Below are positions 38,752 through 47,828 of a stretch of DNA of 64,000 nucleotides, piece by piece (position 1 is the stretch's first letter; each line of letters starts with the position of its first letter). The position numbers were made by a program, and so were the translations under genes. Under the pieces are notes generated by a model. That model had not been told where the DNA came from. It searched no databases and was given only the letters and a program-made list of their open reading frames with translations. The stretch comes from Vibrio sp. HA2012. Its GTDB lineage: Bacteria > Pseudomonadota > Gammaproteobacteria > Enterobacterales > Vibrionaceae. The stretch covers positions 248,001-312,000 of the forward strand of contig NZ_PFXK01000004.1 in NCBI RefSeq assembly GCF_002812955.1. Direction: 5' to 3'.

Positions 38752-39528
38752 ATGTACGTAGTTGAAATCGTATTTGAATGTTTTGATGATACCACGATCA
38801 GCGCGGTAGATAAGAGTATCAACGGTCTGATGGAGGCTTTGCGTTATAACGGACAAGTGCTGGGAAGAGAGTTTCCTGTGGTGATGGGGGACGGTGTATT
38901 TAGTGTACGGGCAGTTTGCCCTGAAGAGGATGCTTTGCACCCGGATAATCATTCGGATTATGTGAGGTTTTGTCTGAAAAATTTGTCGGATGCCTGTCTG
39001 CTGGCTCCGAAAGTACGCCTGCTAGGGCGGGATTTGAATTCGGAACAGGCTGCTGAGGATGAGCTGCCGGAATGGCAGGTGCTTTATACCACGTATGTGC
39101 ATACCTGCTCTCCGTTAAGAAGCGGGGAGACTCTGCTGCCGATTCCTCTGTACCGTAATCCGCCGACATTGAACGGTGACCATAAGACGGTGATTAAATG
39201 GCAGACGGAATGGCAGGCGTGTGATGAATTGCAGATGGCCGGTGCCTGTAAAGCTGAACATGCAGCATTGCGGGAGATTGCTGATGTTGACAGTGATCTG
39301 TTTCGTCGTGGCTGGGATGTACGGGGACGTATTGAATATATTACCAAGATCCCGACCTACTATTATCTGTACCGGGTAGGAGGCACCAGCCTGTGGGATG
39401 AACAGCAACGCTGCTGTCCGATATGTGGCGGTGAATGGGCACTGGAACAGCCCATTCACGATATTTTTCATTTTAAGTGTGACCAGTGCCGGATCGTATC
39501 CAACCTGTCCTGGGATTTTCTTAAATAG
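38752..39528 (+). CDS. Zn-ribbon-containing protein, DUF2310 family
   Basis: A 258-aa protein of unknown function with a C-terminal zinc ribbon: CCPICGGEWALEQPIHDIFHFKCDQCRIVSNLSW supplies two CxxC pairs. The N-terminal part (about 1-210) has no motif I know. The family has been proposed to bind nucleic acid. The gene is 4 bp after syd, suggesting joint translation. Assignment is by the ribbon pattern and syd linkage in vibrios, not by function. Confidence 0.85.
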   Translation: MYVVEIVFECFDDTTISAVDKSINGLMEALRYNGQVLGREFPVVMGDGVFSVRAVCPEEDALHPDNHSDYVRFCLKNLSDACLLAPKVRLLGRDLNSEQAAEDELPEWQVLYTTYVHTCSPLRSGETLLPIPLYRNPPTLNGDHKTVIKWQTEWQACDELQMAGACKAEHAALREIADVDSDLFRRGWDVRGRIEYITKIPTYYYLYRVGGTSLWDEQQRCCPICGGEWALEQPIHDIFHFKCDQCRIVSNLSWDFLK

Positions 39529-39536
39529 AAAAAGGC

Positions 39537-39989
39537 TTACTTCCGCTTAGCCAGAATTCTGTCCAGATGATTAGCAAACTCCCGGCGTTCGGTCTGCGAC
39601 AGAGCTGCCGGTCCGCCGGTCTGGATTCCGCTGGCTCTCATGGTGTCCATAAAGTCGCGGATATTCAGACGGGATTTTATGGTCTCTCGGGTATAGAGTT
39701 CACCGCGCGGGCTGAGTGCCAGTGCCCCTTTGCTAATGACTTCATCGGCCAGCGGGATATCGGCGGTGATAATCAGATCCCCGGCTTCGCAGCGCTGTAC
39801 GATTTCGTTGTCGGCAATATCAAACCCAGCCTGTACCTGAATGCTGCGGATATTAGCTCTGGAGGGAACGGGGATAAAGTGGTTGGCAACAAAGGTACAC
39901 TCAACTCCGGTTCGTTCTGCGGCACGGAACAGGGTTTCCCGTACTACTTTCGGGCATGCATCGGCATCAACCCATATCTTCATCGTCAT
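39537..39989 (-). CDS. UPF0178 (YaiI/YqxD) family protein
   Basis: A 150-aa NYN/PIN-like protein with acidic residues at [42 protein letters not shown] and [14 protein letters not shown] nuclease role has been suggested from the fold but is not established. The start is ATG 39989, with ATG 39983 as the alternative that gives the usual MKIWVDAD N-terminus. It overlaps by 4 bases the 98-aa gene upstream, so the two are coupled. E. coli yaiI is elsewhere. Confidence 0.92.
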   Translation of the reverse strand: MTMKIWVDADACPKVVRETLFRAAERTGVECTFVANHFIPVPSRANIRSIQVQAGFDIADNEIVQRCEAGDLIITADIPLADEVISKGALALSPRGELYTRETIKSRLNIRDFMDTMRASGIQTGGPAALSQTERREFANHLDRILAKRK

Positions 39990-40282
39990 TTCTCTTCCAG
40001 CGCCTGAATTCGTGTACTGAGTGCCTGTATCTGTTCTGCCTGCTGCTGCACCAGCTGTTCCAGTTGTTGAATCCGTTCCTGTTCCGATCCCTGTTGACGG
40101 GCTATCTCAACCTTGGGGACATGTTTGGTGTTTTTCCAACTTTTTACCGCTGCAATAATCGCTGGCATGGGGACTGGCGATGACAGGCGAGCTTTGATCA
40201 ACGCGGTTGTTGGCTGTTTCCCCTGTTGGTGCAGGCTGTCTATTATCTGTTTCAGCTCTTCAGTAACATCTTGGGTGAGCAT
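39986..40282 (-). CDS. Small HTH/coiled-coil protein (98 aa)
   Basis: From ATG 40282, with AGGACA about 7 nt upstream, the product is 98 aa. The N-terminal half (about 5-45, [40 protein letters not shown]) resembles a KfrA-type helix-turn-helix. The C-terminal half is a heptad-rich coiled coil ([26 protein letters not shown]). A DNA-binding dimer is plausible. The frame extends upstream to 40348, but no ribosome site is there. It is translated with the UPF0178 gene. No specific family name is claimed. Confidence 0.8.
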   Translation of the reverse strand: MLTQDVTEELKQIIDSLHQQGKQPTTALIKARLSSPVPMPAIIAAVKSWKNTKHVPKVEIARQQGSEQERIQQLEQLVQQQAEQIQALSTRIQALEEK

Positions 40283-40466
40283 GGACTTGTCCTGATAGAA
40301 AATAATGATGAGCAAGGATACTGGCTTATGCGTGATTAGGTAAGTCATTTTTCTTTTCTGTACTGACCAATCCGTATTTATGCAATCAGATTGGCTTTTT
40401 GTGACTAATAATTCATCTGTGTGAATTGTTATTCAGCTTTGGTTTGTGGTAAATAAGGAAGTGTTT

Positions 40467-40484
40467 TGTGAGATATCTCTCACA
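40467..40484. promoter_or_regulatory. GacA/VarA/UvrY-type operator upstream of csrB
   Basis: TGTGAGATATCTCTCACA is a perfect 18-bp palindrome matching the GacA upstream element (TGTAAG-N6-CTTACA type). Its centre lies about 170 bp before the predicted csrB start, the distance usual for this activator class. It predicts control by the two-component regulator VarA (BarA/UvrY in E. coli). Confidence 0.88.
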
Positions 40485-40609
40485 CGGTTTGTAGGAAAAA
40501 GCGAAATTTTCTCGGAATTTTAGCCACTAAGCTCTATGTAACTTGTTGTTTTTAAATTCCTTGTTTGTTTTGTGAGCACTTTCATGCATAAAAAAAATAA
40601 AAAACCGTC

Positions 40610-40637
40610 TTGTGAGAAGCTGGGAACCGGGTAATCT
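40610..40637 (+). promoter_or_regulatory. Candidate csrB promoter
   Basis: TTGTGA (40610-40615), 16-bp spacer, TAATCT (40632-40637). The predicted start at about 40645 begins GTCGGCAGGATG, similar to the GTCGACAGG 5' end of E. coli CsrB. Confidence 0.6.
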
Positions 40638-40644
40638 TACTGGT

Positions 40645-40985
40645 GTCGGCAGGATGCAGACATGGATTAACATTAGCCGGGAAAGGCTATCTTCAGGATG
40701 AAGTTTGATTGCCGGGACGGCAGTCAGCATGGAGCGAAAGGACACCTTCAGGATGAAGGCAGGAACCCCATCAGGATGATGGAAGGGAAACCGCTCAGGG
40801 AACAAGTGATGTGCGCTAATCAGGAAGTTAGCAGATCAGGATGATCAGGACACCGCCGGGAAGGCGAGGCAGGATAAACCGAAGGATTCGGTACTATTAA
40901 GGATGATGCAGGGAGCTTCGTTTTAGTGGCCGGAATGCTGCGAGTAAGATCAGAACCCCGATACGTAAGTATCGGGGTTTTTCTT
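40645..40985 (+). ncRNA. csrB: CsrB-family small RNA (CsrA antagonist)
   Basis: A noncoding RNA of about 340 nt with about 22 GGA motifs, mostly AGGATGA or GGGA. Many lie in short hairpin loops, as in CTTCAGGATGAAG and CATCAGGATGATG. This is the signature of CsrB/RsmZ-type RNAs, which sequester several CsrA dimers and relieve CsrA repression. It ends in the terminator AACCCCGATAC/GTATCGGGGTT plus T-run, and sits between syd and truC/yqcC as E. coli csrB does. Vibrios carry several such RNAs; other copies would lie elsewhere. Confidence 0.93.
40954..40985. terminator. Terminator of csrB, convergent with truC
   Basis: An 11-bp stem, AACCCCGATAC (40954-40964) and GTATCGGGGTT (40969-40979), with TTTTTCTT after it. 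The last bases overlap the truC stop codon on the other strand. Confidence 0.9.
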
Positions 40986-41721
40986 ATTCCCCAAGACGCC
41001 AGCCGAACTGCTCAAACAAACGTAACCATACGGCATCAAAACCGGCCTTAATGGTTATGTTTTCTCCGTTGAACGGATGAACAAAACAGAGCTCTGATGC
41101 ATGCAGCATTAATCGATGGGCGTCATACTGGTCGCGAAATAAGCGGTTATGTTTGCCGTCACCGTGGGTGGTATCCCCGATAATCGGATGACTCAGATGG
41201 TGCATATGACGGCGTAGTTGGTGCTTTCTGCCGGTTTTCGGCTGCATTTCTATCAGGCTGTACCGGCTGGTGGGAAAACGTCCGGTAGAAAACGGGACTT
41301 CCACTTTCTCCAGAGGCCGGTATGCCGTGACGGCTTCTTTCGCCTCCGGTTCTTTGCTGGCAAACTTATCGGCTATTTTGTCCTGTTCTTCAATAAGCGG
41401 ATAATCCAGCACGGCGGCTTCTTCTATCCACCCGCGCACGATAGCATGATAGGTTTTCTGCATTTCATGAGCAGCAAACATCGGCATCACTTTTGCCGCG
41501 ATTTCACCGGAAAGGGCAAAGATGAGCACGCCGGACGTCGGTCTGTCCAGACGATGTAAAGGAAAAACATGCTGACCAATCTGATCCCGTAGCGTCTGCA
41601 TCACAAAGCGGGTTTCATATTTATCCAGCCAGGATCGGTGTACCAGCATTCCCGCCGGTTTATTTACGGCAATCAGGTATTCGTCGCGATAGATAATATC
41701 CAGTTCCTGCATTACTGACAT
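40984..41721 (-). CDS. truC: tRNA pseudouridine(65) synthase TruC
   Basis: A 245-aa RluA-family pseudouridine synthase that modifies U65 of tRNA-Ile1 and tRNA-Asp. The catalytic motif HRLDRPTSGVLIFAL (Asp near residue 59) and the C-terminal GRKHQLRRHMHHLSHPIIGDTTHGD are clear. Start ATG 41721 overlaps the yqcC stop codon, so yqcC and truC are coupled as in E. coli. Confidence 0.96.
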   Translation of the reverse strand: MSVMQELDIIYRDEYLIAVNKPAGMLVHRSWLDKYETRFVMQTLRDQIGQHVFPLHRLDRPTSGVLIFALSGEIAAKVMPMFAAHEMQKTYHAIVRGWIEEAAVLDYPLIEEQDKIADKFASKEPEAKEAVTAYRPLEKVEVPFSTGRFPTSRYSLIEMQPKTGRKHQLRRHMHHLSHPIIGDTTHGDGKHNRLFRDQYDAHRLMLHASELCFVHPFNGENITIKAGFDAVWLRLFEQFGWRLGE

Positions 41722-42026
41722 ACCTCATCAATTTCCTGGATCAATGCGAGCAGAGCCTGTTTGTCGCTCTCCTGTCCCCAGATTTCAGCGAAATACGGTG
41801 TAATAGCAAATCCGCAGGGCATCGGTTGTCCATGGGCTATCAGCGTCAGCATTCTGGGTATGAAAATCCACTGTAACCATTCCTGAGGTAACAGGGTATC
41901 AATTGCAAAGGGTTCAGTGCTGGCTAAGGCTTCATTTGCCGGGGAAACCGGCTGCCACAATTCTTTTTCCCGCAGCATCAGTTCCAGATCAATAAGCTTT
42001 TGCTTCAGTCGGACAATATTGGTCAT
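41712..42026 (-). CDS. yqcC: YqcC family protein (DUF446)
   Basis: From ATG 42026, with GGAG 6 nt before, the product is 104 aa. A GTG at 42047 in frame would lengthen it by seven residues but overlaps the ribosome site. It shows the family block LPQEWLQWIFIPRMLTLI and CGFAITPYFAEIWG. The function is unknown. It is translated with truC by overlap, suggesting a link to tRNA or RNA modification, but this is inference from context only. Confidence 0.92.
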   Translation of the reverse strand: MTNIVRLKQKLIDLELMLREKELWQPVSPANEALASTEPFAIDTLLPQEWLQWIFIPRMLTLIAHGQPMPCGFAITPYFAEIWGQESDKQALLALIQEIDEVCQ

Positions 42027-42127
42027 TTGGGCTCCAATCTGCGCCACTCCAAAATGGCGGCCTTGAATTTTGGCCTAAGAGTACCATTTATTAGGCAATA
42101 GCCATAATTCCAAGCAGGACTCCACTT

Positions 42128-43168
42128 ATGGACAACATTTATACCCTGACCCAGTTACTGACCAACAGCGGCTGTGACTATACAATCTTTGATCTGGGCA
42201 GACGCATTCAGCCGATTGCAAACACACTTTTCGCTAATGTCGAGCAGGGACAGCAACCTTATCCGTACCCTATTCAGCGCCATGCTCAATTGGCAATCGC
42301 GTACTGGAATCACGATAAACAGCCGTGGATCTGGTTTCTGACATTTCCACTGGATGAACGTGGTCTGCTGAAGCAGTCGGATGTGGGGAATTTTATCCGC
42401 TATGTTCTGGAAGCGATGGGCTCCCGTCTGAATAAACAATTGACAGAAGAACAGCAGCAGGCTCTGGCAAATAATCCGTATACGTTCAAACCATCAGAGG
42501 ACAAGATGGCGGTATTTCATAGTCAGCTCCGAGCCGTTCTGTCCCTGCCTGTCAGTCAGTATTATAAACATGCACAGCATTATTTTTCCGGAGAGCCGGG
42601 CTGGGATCAATGGCAGACGGTAGGATTACAGGGGATTACCGATATGTGTGCCCGGCTGGATAATGAACAGAATGGGGTACTGATCCGTAAAGCGATATCA
42701 CATCTGCCGACAGAGCCGTTATATGCCTTGCTTGGTGCACTGGAACATAGCCGGTTGCCGGAAAAACTGGCACAGAGCATTCAGGACATGGCACTGAACG
42801 AGTGTAACCGTACTCAGCCGGATCTGTTTCTGCTTTCTGCTTTGGTCAGAGCCTTATCCGGTGCTGAACGTTCTGTACTGCAACGGGTTACGGATACCAT
42901 TCTGACCAGCCCGCAGTTGAGCCATCAGGAAGTCCTTATCGGACTGGCCGGACGGTCATGGCAGATCCTGGATAATGAGGACAATGCCGGGCTGTTTCTG
43001 CTGCGTCTGGCTCTGACGGGCAACCAGCCTTTGTTTAATCAGCTGTTTTCCGATCTGGTGATGCTTCCGGCACTGCGGATGGTACTTCTGCCTCTGCTGC
43101 ATAATACGCCGTCTCCGGAACTGGCTGAAGCTCTGATTAAGTTGCAGCGGTCGGTTGCTGCTTCCTGA
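42128..43168 (+). CDS. DUF3549 family protein
   Basis: A 346-aa protein of unknown function found in vibrios and relatives. Regions recognisable by alignment memory are LTNSGCDYTIFDLGRRIQPI at the start and HAQLAIAYWNHDKQPWIWFLTFPLDERGLL near residue 55. The C-terminal half is helical and Leu-rich, resembling HEAT-like repeats. No signal peptide or membrane segment. It starts ATG 42128 with GGACTCC upstream, and is divergent from yqcC-truC. Confidence 0.82.
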   Translation: MDNIYTLTQLLTNSGCDYTIFDLGRRIQPIANTLFANVEQGQQPYPYPIQRHAQLAIAYWNHDKQPWIWFLTFPLDERGLLKQSDVGNFIRYVLEAMGSRLNKQLTEEQQQALANNPYTFKPSEDKMAVFHSQLRAVLSLPVSQYYKHAQHYFSGEPGWDQWQTVGLQGITDMCARLDNEQNGVLIRKAISHLPTEPLYALLGALEHSRLPEKLAQSIQDMALNECNRTQPDLFLLSALVRALSGAERSVLQRVTDTILTSPQLSHQEVLIGLAGRSWQILDNEDNAGLFLLRLALTGNQPLFNQLFSDLVMLPALRMVLLPLLHNTPSPELAEALIKLQRSVAAS

Positions 43169-43324
43169 TCTGACGGAGTTTGTTTTTTACCGGAGTGATG
43201 TCTCTCGCAAGAATATACAGAACGCCTTGATGTGTGCCTGGTTGCCTATGATGATCGGAAGGATTAAGTGAAAGCACAGATGGAACGACGCCGTCTGTAG
43301 CTGGGTTTCCGAAGGAGAAAAAAT

Positions 43325-43747
43325 ATGGAAGGTGGCGAGTATAGGGGTAAGTGTCTATGCGGTAGCGTAGAACTGAAAGTGACAGCAAATACGAATAAAT
43401 TTATTGTCTGTCATTGTAATATTTGTAAAAAATGGAATGGAGGGCCTCAGTTTGCCTTACCATGTGGAACCCATGTCGAGATAACAGGTAAGGATAACGT
43501 TTCTGAGTTTAATTCTTCTCCCTGGGCAACGCGTGGATTTTGTAAACACTGCGGCACTCATTTGTATTATAAGCTGAATGATACCGGAGAGCACAATGTG
43601 TTACTCGGGGTGTTAGATATTGATAAGGATGAAAAGCTAGAGTTAGCCATGCAGTATTTTATTGATCTGAAGCCTTCTTATTATCGCTTAGATTCCGCCA
43701 GCCCGGTAATGACCGAAGCTGAAGTATTAGAAAAGTTCAGCGCCTGA
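43325..43747 (+). CDS. GFA family protein (glutathione-dependent formaldehyde-activating-like)
   Basis: A 140-aa zinc protein. The CENP-V/GFA fold shows Cys10 and Cys12 (KCLCGSVEL), Cys29, Cys31 and Cys34 (CHCNICKKW), and Cys73 and Cys76 (GFCKHCGTH), the expected metal ligands. The family is named for Gfa of Paracoccus, but many members have unknown substrates. AAGGAG precedes the ATG. The base composition is more AT-rich than its neighbours, and it stands between DUF3549 and glnD as a single gene, which suggests an accessory insertion. The 156-bp gap before it holds only a short imperfect repeat. Confidence 0.85.
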   Translation: MEGGEYRGKCLCGSVELKVTANTNKFIVCHCNICKKWNGGPQFALPCGTHVEITGKDNVSEFNSSPWATRGFCKHCGTHLYYKLNDTGEHNVLLGVLDIDKDEKLELAMQYFIDLKPSYYRLDSASPVMTEAEVLEKFSA

Positions 43748-43801
43748 TTTGTAGCATAGGGTTCCCGGACGGGGGCTGTGCACCAGTACAGGGTTCGTTA
43801 T

Positions 43802-43840
43802 AACCAATACAGGATTCGTTATAGAAGCCTGTATTGGTTT
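43802..43840 (+). terminator. Terminator-like stem between the GFA gene and glnD
   Basis: AACCAATACAGG and CCTGTATTGGTT make a 12-bp stem with a 14-nt loop, followed by TTCAGTTCTTCC. It can end the GFA transcript; the minus side lacks a T-run. Confidence 0.55.
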
Positions 43841-43855
43841 CAGTTCTTCCTGTCT

Positions 43856-46480
43856 TTAACTCGGCATTAGCTCCGATACATTCTGGATCAACATCTCTTT
43901 TAGCTGCTCCTGCTGTTCATAGGTGAGCAGGGAACCGCTTGGTGAGGTCAGAATAAATAAGTCTTCTGCCCGTTCGCCGATGGTGGTAATTTTGGCTCCG
44001 TGCAGGTTGATGTCCAGCTCGGCAAACGTCGCCCCCACCTTGGCCAGTAGTCCGGGAGTGTCCAGTGCAACAAACTCCATCAGGGTCTGCTTTCTTCGTT
44101 TGGTCGGAATAAAATCAACCCGTGTTTTCACATTAAAGTGTTTCAGGTTGCGCGGGGTTCTGCGCAGACGGATGGCGGCTGGTTTACCGTCTTTAATAAC
44201 CTTCATCAGTTGTTGGATTAATGGCTGGTGCTGGCTTTCGTCTATTGGTTCTCCGTTCTGATCCAGAATAATAAAGGTGTCCAGAACATAGCCGTCTTTA
44301 CTTGCCATGATCTGTGCATCCAGTACGTTCAGATTTCTTCTGTCCAGCTCGGCGGCAACAGTGGCAAACAGTGCATGCTGATCTCTGGTATAGATAAACA
44401 GTTCCGTACCTCCGCGTGAGGCTTTTTCCCCGATCAGGATCTGTATCTTATCCTTATCTTCCTCTCGCAGAAGGTGTTCGCTGTGCCAGGCTATTTGCTG
44501 GTAGGTATGGCGCAGGAAATAGTCGGCCTTAAAACGGTGCCACAGCAGTTCGATTTCTCTGGCGCTAAAACCCTGCTTACGCAACTGAGCCGAAGCCAGT
44601 TGCTGATTGTGGCGGATGCGATCCCGGACATCGACCGGATGTTCCAGACCCCGTCGCAGCGCGCGCTGGGTAGAATAATATAACTCTGCCAGCAGGGTTC
44701 TTTTCCAACTGTTCCACAGTTCCGAGTTCGTGGCACAGATATCTGCGACGGTCAGACACACCAGATTATCCAGATATTCTTCATCCCGTACTTGTCGGGC
44801 AAACCCGGCAATGACTTCAGGGTCATAGATATCCCGCCGTTGTGCCGTTACCGACATCAGCAGATGGCTTTTAACCAGCCAGGAAACCAGTTTAGCTTCG
44901 GGCTTGGACAGACCGTGTTCGATACAGAAATCATAAGCCTCGACGGCTCCGATTTCTGAGTGGTCTCCGCCACGCCCTTTGCCGATATCATGGAAAATAG
45001 CGGCCAGAATCAACAGCTCTTTTTTCTGCAGCCGTGGGTAGACTTCACAACAGATTGGATGGCTGTCGTTATTGTCTGCATGGTTGAACGAGTGAATCTG
45101 TTTAAGTACCCGGACACTGTGCTCGTCAACCGTGTAGACATGGAACAGGTCAAACTGCATCTGCCCGACAATATGGCTCCACTGAGGAAGGTAGGTGGAC
45201 AGAACGCCGAGTCTGTGCATCAGGCTGAAAGCCTTATGCAGGGTATTTGGGTGGCGCATCAGGGTCATAAATTTTTCCCGTGCGGCCGGAATGGTATGCA
45301 GGAAACGGTTCAGGCGTCTTCTGGCGGTACGTAACTGACGCAGTGTTGCCGGAGCGACGTCATCGATAGAGGAGTCATTGGCGATATGAATAAACATATC
45401 CAGAATGGTTTCCGGGCGTGACTGGAACAGTGCCGGCTTACGTGCTTCAATCAGTGAGCCTCGCCGCTGGAAGTCATTATCCAGTATTTCAGCTTCCGGC
45501 AGTTCTCCCTGATTGATAATGACCTGATCAAACAGTCGCAGCAGCATGCTGTTCAGTTCTGCCACCCGGCGCAAGGTCCGGTAGAACTCTTTCATCATGG
45601 TTTCAACCGCAATGTTGCCTTCACCGCTGAAGCCCAGCAGATGCGCTACCTGTGCCTGATGGGCAAACGTCAGACGGTTATCATAGCGTTTCAGTTCCAG
45701 ATGAAGGGCAAAGCGGATCCGCCAGAGAAAATCCTGACATTCTTTCAGTTCCCGGTATTCGCCATCGGTCAGAAAGCCGAAATGGCTCATTTCCAGCAGG
45801 GAGGTGGCTCCAAAATGACGCCGGGCAACCCAACTGAGAGTATGGATATCCCTTAATCCTCCCGGACTGGATTTAATATCCGGCTCCAGATTGTAAGTGG
45901 TGTCATGGTAGCGGGCGTGGCGCTCTTTCTGCTCCTGAACCTTGGCCTCAAAAAATACATCACTGGGCCAGAAGGAGTCGGCCATAATCACTTTTTTCAG
46001 CTCATAAAACGCATTATTACAGCCGCTCAGTAAACGGGCTTCCTGAAGGTTGGTGGCAACCGTGAGGTCGTCCCGTCCCACGTCAGCACATTCCTGAACT
46101 GTACGCACAGCATGGCCGACTTCCAGCCGGAGATCCCACAGCAGGGTAATAAATTCACTGATCTTGCTTTTTAAATCGTCGGAAGGCACGGACTGGGTCA
46201 GGATCAGAATATCGATATCAGACAGAGGGTGGAGTTCCCCCCGGCCATAGCCGCCGACGGCAACCAGACATAGATTTTCAATATCGGAAAAACCATAGTA
46301 TTGCCAGAGGCGCTGCAGCAGTTGATCCATATATTCGCTGCGGGCATAGATCAGATCAGAAATAGGGTGGTTGTTCAGAAACTCCTGCTTCTGATAGTCA
46401 AAAAGCGTATCCAGTTGGCGCCGGAGCTCAATCGGATTGAGTTGCCCATCGGTCAGTTTTAGCGGAGATAAATACGGCAT
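43856..46480 (-). CDS. glnD: PII uridylyltransferase/uridylyl-removing enzyme
   Basis: An 874-aa nitrogen sensor that uridylylates or deuridylylates PII according to glutamine level. The nucleotidyltransferase domain has VGGYGRGELHPLSDIDILIL with Asp88 and Asp90. The HD domain has AAIFHDIGKGRGGDHS, and two ACT domains that sense glutamine close the chain. The start MPYLSPLKLTDGQ at ATG 46480 matches Vibrio GlnD; the frame continues to a GTG at 46513. PII, NtrB and NtrC are not in the window. It lies next to map, as in E. coli. Confidence 0.96.
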   Translation of the reverse strand: MPYLSPLKLTDGQLNPIELRRQLDTLFDYQKQEFLNNHPISDLIYARSEYMDQLLQRLWQYYGFSDIENLCLVAVGGYGRGELHPLSDIDILILTQSVPSDDLKSKISEFITLLWDLRLEVGHAVRTVQECADVGRDDLTVATNLQEARLLSGCNNAFYELKKVIMADSFWPSDVFFEAKVQEQKERHARYHDTTYNLEPDIKSSPGGLRDIHTLSWVARRHFGATSLLEMSHFGFLTDGEYRELKECQDFLWRIRFALHLELKRYDNRLTFAHQAQVAHLLGFSGEGNIAVETMMKEFYRTLRRVAELNSMLLRLFDQVIINQGELPEAEILDNDFQRRGSLIEARKPALFQSRPETILDMFIHIANDSSIDDVAPATLRQLRTARRRLNRFLHTIPAAREKFMTLMRHPNTLHKAFSLMHRLGVLSTYLPQWSHIVGQMQFDLFHVYTVDEHSVRVLKQIHSFNHADNNDSHPICCEVYPRLQKKELLILAAIFHDIGKGRGGDHSEIGAVEAYDFCIEHGLSKPEAKLVSWLVKSHLLMSVTAQRRDIYDPEVIAGFARQVRDEEYLDNLVCLTVADICATNSELWNSWKRTLLAELYYSTQRALRRGLEHPVDVRDRIRHNQQLASAQLRKQGFSAREIELLWHRFKADYFLRHTYQQIAWHSEHLLREEDKDKIQILIGEKASRGGTELFIYTRDQHALFATVAAELDRRNLNVLDAQIMASKDGYVLDTFIILDQNGEPIDESQHQPLIQQLMKVIKDGKPAAIRLRRTPRNLKHFNVKTRVDFIPTKRRKQTLMEFVALDTPGLLAKVGATFAELDINLHGAKITTIGERAEDLFILTSPSGSLLTYEQQEQLKEMLIQNVSELMPS

Positions 46481-46622
46481 ACCATGCATTCCGTGCAAGT
46501 AAATAAGGCTCACTTTACCAGCGGGCGGGACGATTGTAAAAATGTGATTTACTTATAGATATGCAGAGAAATAGGCGTCATTCACCTGAAAGAGAATGAC
46601 GCCTGTTCAGAAGAGAAGCCGA

Positions 46623-47501
46623 TCAGTTGTTGACCATAATACGGGGGATAGTTTCTTCCGGTCTCAGGGTCAGAACCTCACAGCCGGTTTCCGTTACGAC
46701 AATCATATGTTCCCACTGGGCAGAGTTTTTACCGTCACCCGTGTAAACTGTCCAGTCATCCTCACTGTCGACAGAACAGCCGAATTTACCAGCATTGATC
46801 ATCGGTTCAATCGTAAAGACCATACCCGGTTGCAGTACTCTGCGATCACTGTTGCGATAATGCACTACCTGCGGTTCTTCATGGAATTCGTCACCGATGC
46901 CGTGACCGCAGAAGTCTTTTACAATAGAGAACTTGTTGCGTGGATTTTTCTTATTGTTTTCCCGGATATATTTATCGATGGCGGTGCCGATATCACCGAT
47001 GGTTGCTCCCGGTTTTACTTTTCGCATACCCACATACAGGGCTTCCTGCGTGACCATGCACAGGCGTTTGTCAGCCGGGGAAACATCACCGACCAAAAAC
47101 ATGCGAGAGGTATCACCGTGATAGCCGTACGGTCTGGTTTCCAGCGAAGCATCTTTATCGTCCGGAATAATCACAGTGATATCGATATTGACGATATCTC
47201 CGTCTTTTAGAATGCCGGGCTTGAGTTTACCTGTGCTGCCGATAGCATCTTCTGTCGCAGGAATACCGTGACAAACGATATGATTGACAGAAGTACAGAT
47301 AGATTTGGGAAAGCCGTGGTAATCCAGCGGAGCCGGGTAGGCACCGTGTTCCAGAATAAACTGGTGACAGCGCTGATCCAGTTCTTCTGTGGTTACGCCC
47401 GGTTTGACGTAAGGTTCGATCATCTCCAGTACGTCTGCAGCCAGTTTGCCTGCAACGCGTAATTTTTCTATCTCTGCTTCAGTTTTGATTTTGATTGTCA
47501 T
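46623..47501 (-). CDS. map: Methionine aminopeptidase, type I
   Basis: A 292-aa dinuclear-metal peptidase that removes initiator Met from nascent proteins. Metal ligands are in NIDITV, HGDTSRM, GHGIGDEFHEEP, FTIEPMI and the final SAQWEHMIVVTETG. It is 28 residues longer than E. coli MAP. The extra residues are inserts in VIIPDDKDASLETRPYGYHG, where E. coli is short, and IRENNKKNPRNKFS, plus an extended C-terminal end. Divergent from rpsB, as usual. Confidence 0.95.
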   Translation of the reverse strand: MTIKIKTEAEIEKLRVAGKLAADVLEMIEPYVKPGVTTEELDQRCHQFILEHGAYPAPLDYHGFPKSICTSVNHIVCHGIPATEDAIGSTGKLKPGILKDGDIVNIDITVIIPDDKDASLETRPYGYHGDTSRMFLVGDVSPADKRLCMVTQEALYVGMRKVKPGATIGDIGTAIDKYIRENNKKNPRNKFSIVKDFCGHGIGDEFHEEPQVVHYRNSDRRVLQPGMVFTIEPMINAGKFGCSVDSEDDWTVYTGDGKNSAQWEHMIVVTETGCEVLTLRPEETIPRIMVNN

Positions 47502-47631
47502 TTCGTTTCTCAGCTTTACTGCAATGGGCGTATTCTACCAGTGGCGAACGTGACTGCAACGGATTCTGAAATTAATCTTGGATCGTAAAGTAATTTAAGC
47601 ATATTACTGGTAATAGAGTGGCAAAATATGG

Positions 47632-47828
47632 TATAAAGCGCGCCAAGTCAAAGGTCTGTTCTCTCCTGACGGCGAAGCAGGTTTTTGGCGGTAAACAATT
47701 TATCTTTAAATCACACACGTACCGACACATGTTCCGGGGTGCTTCCGCTGTGAAAGCTGTAATGACGGCTGGCGGTAAGTCGGATGCATGGGGTATGTGG
47801 AGGCCTAACCCCATTAGAGGATTTTAAA
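47632..47828 (+). promoter_or_regulatory. rpsB promoter and structured 5' leader
   Basis: A -10 TATAAA at 47632-47637 begins a leader of about 190 nt before rpsB. It contains potential stems, including ATGGGGT and ACCCCAT (about 47788-47814) just before the ribosome site. In gammaproteobacteria ribosomal protein S2 represses its own operon through a conserved rpsB leader, and position and structure here fit that. The rest of the 327-bp map-rpsB gap shows nothing else. Confidence 0.55.
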
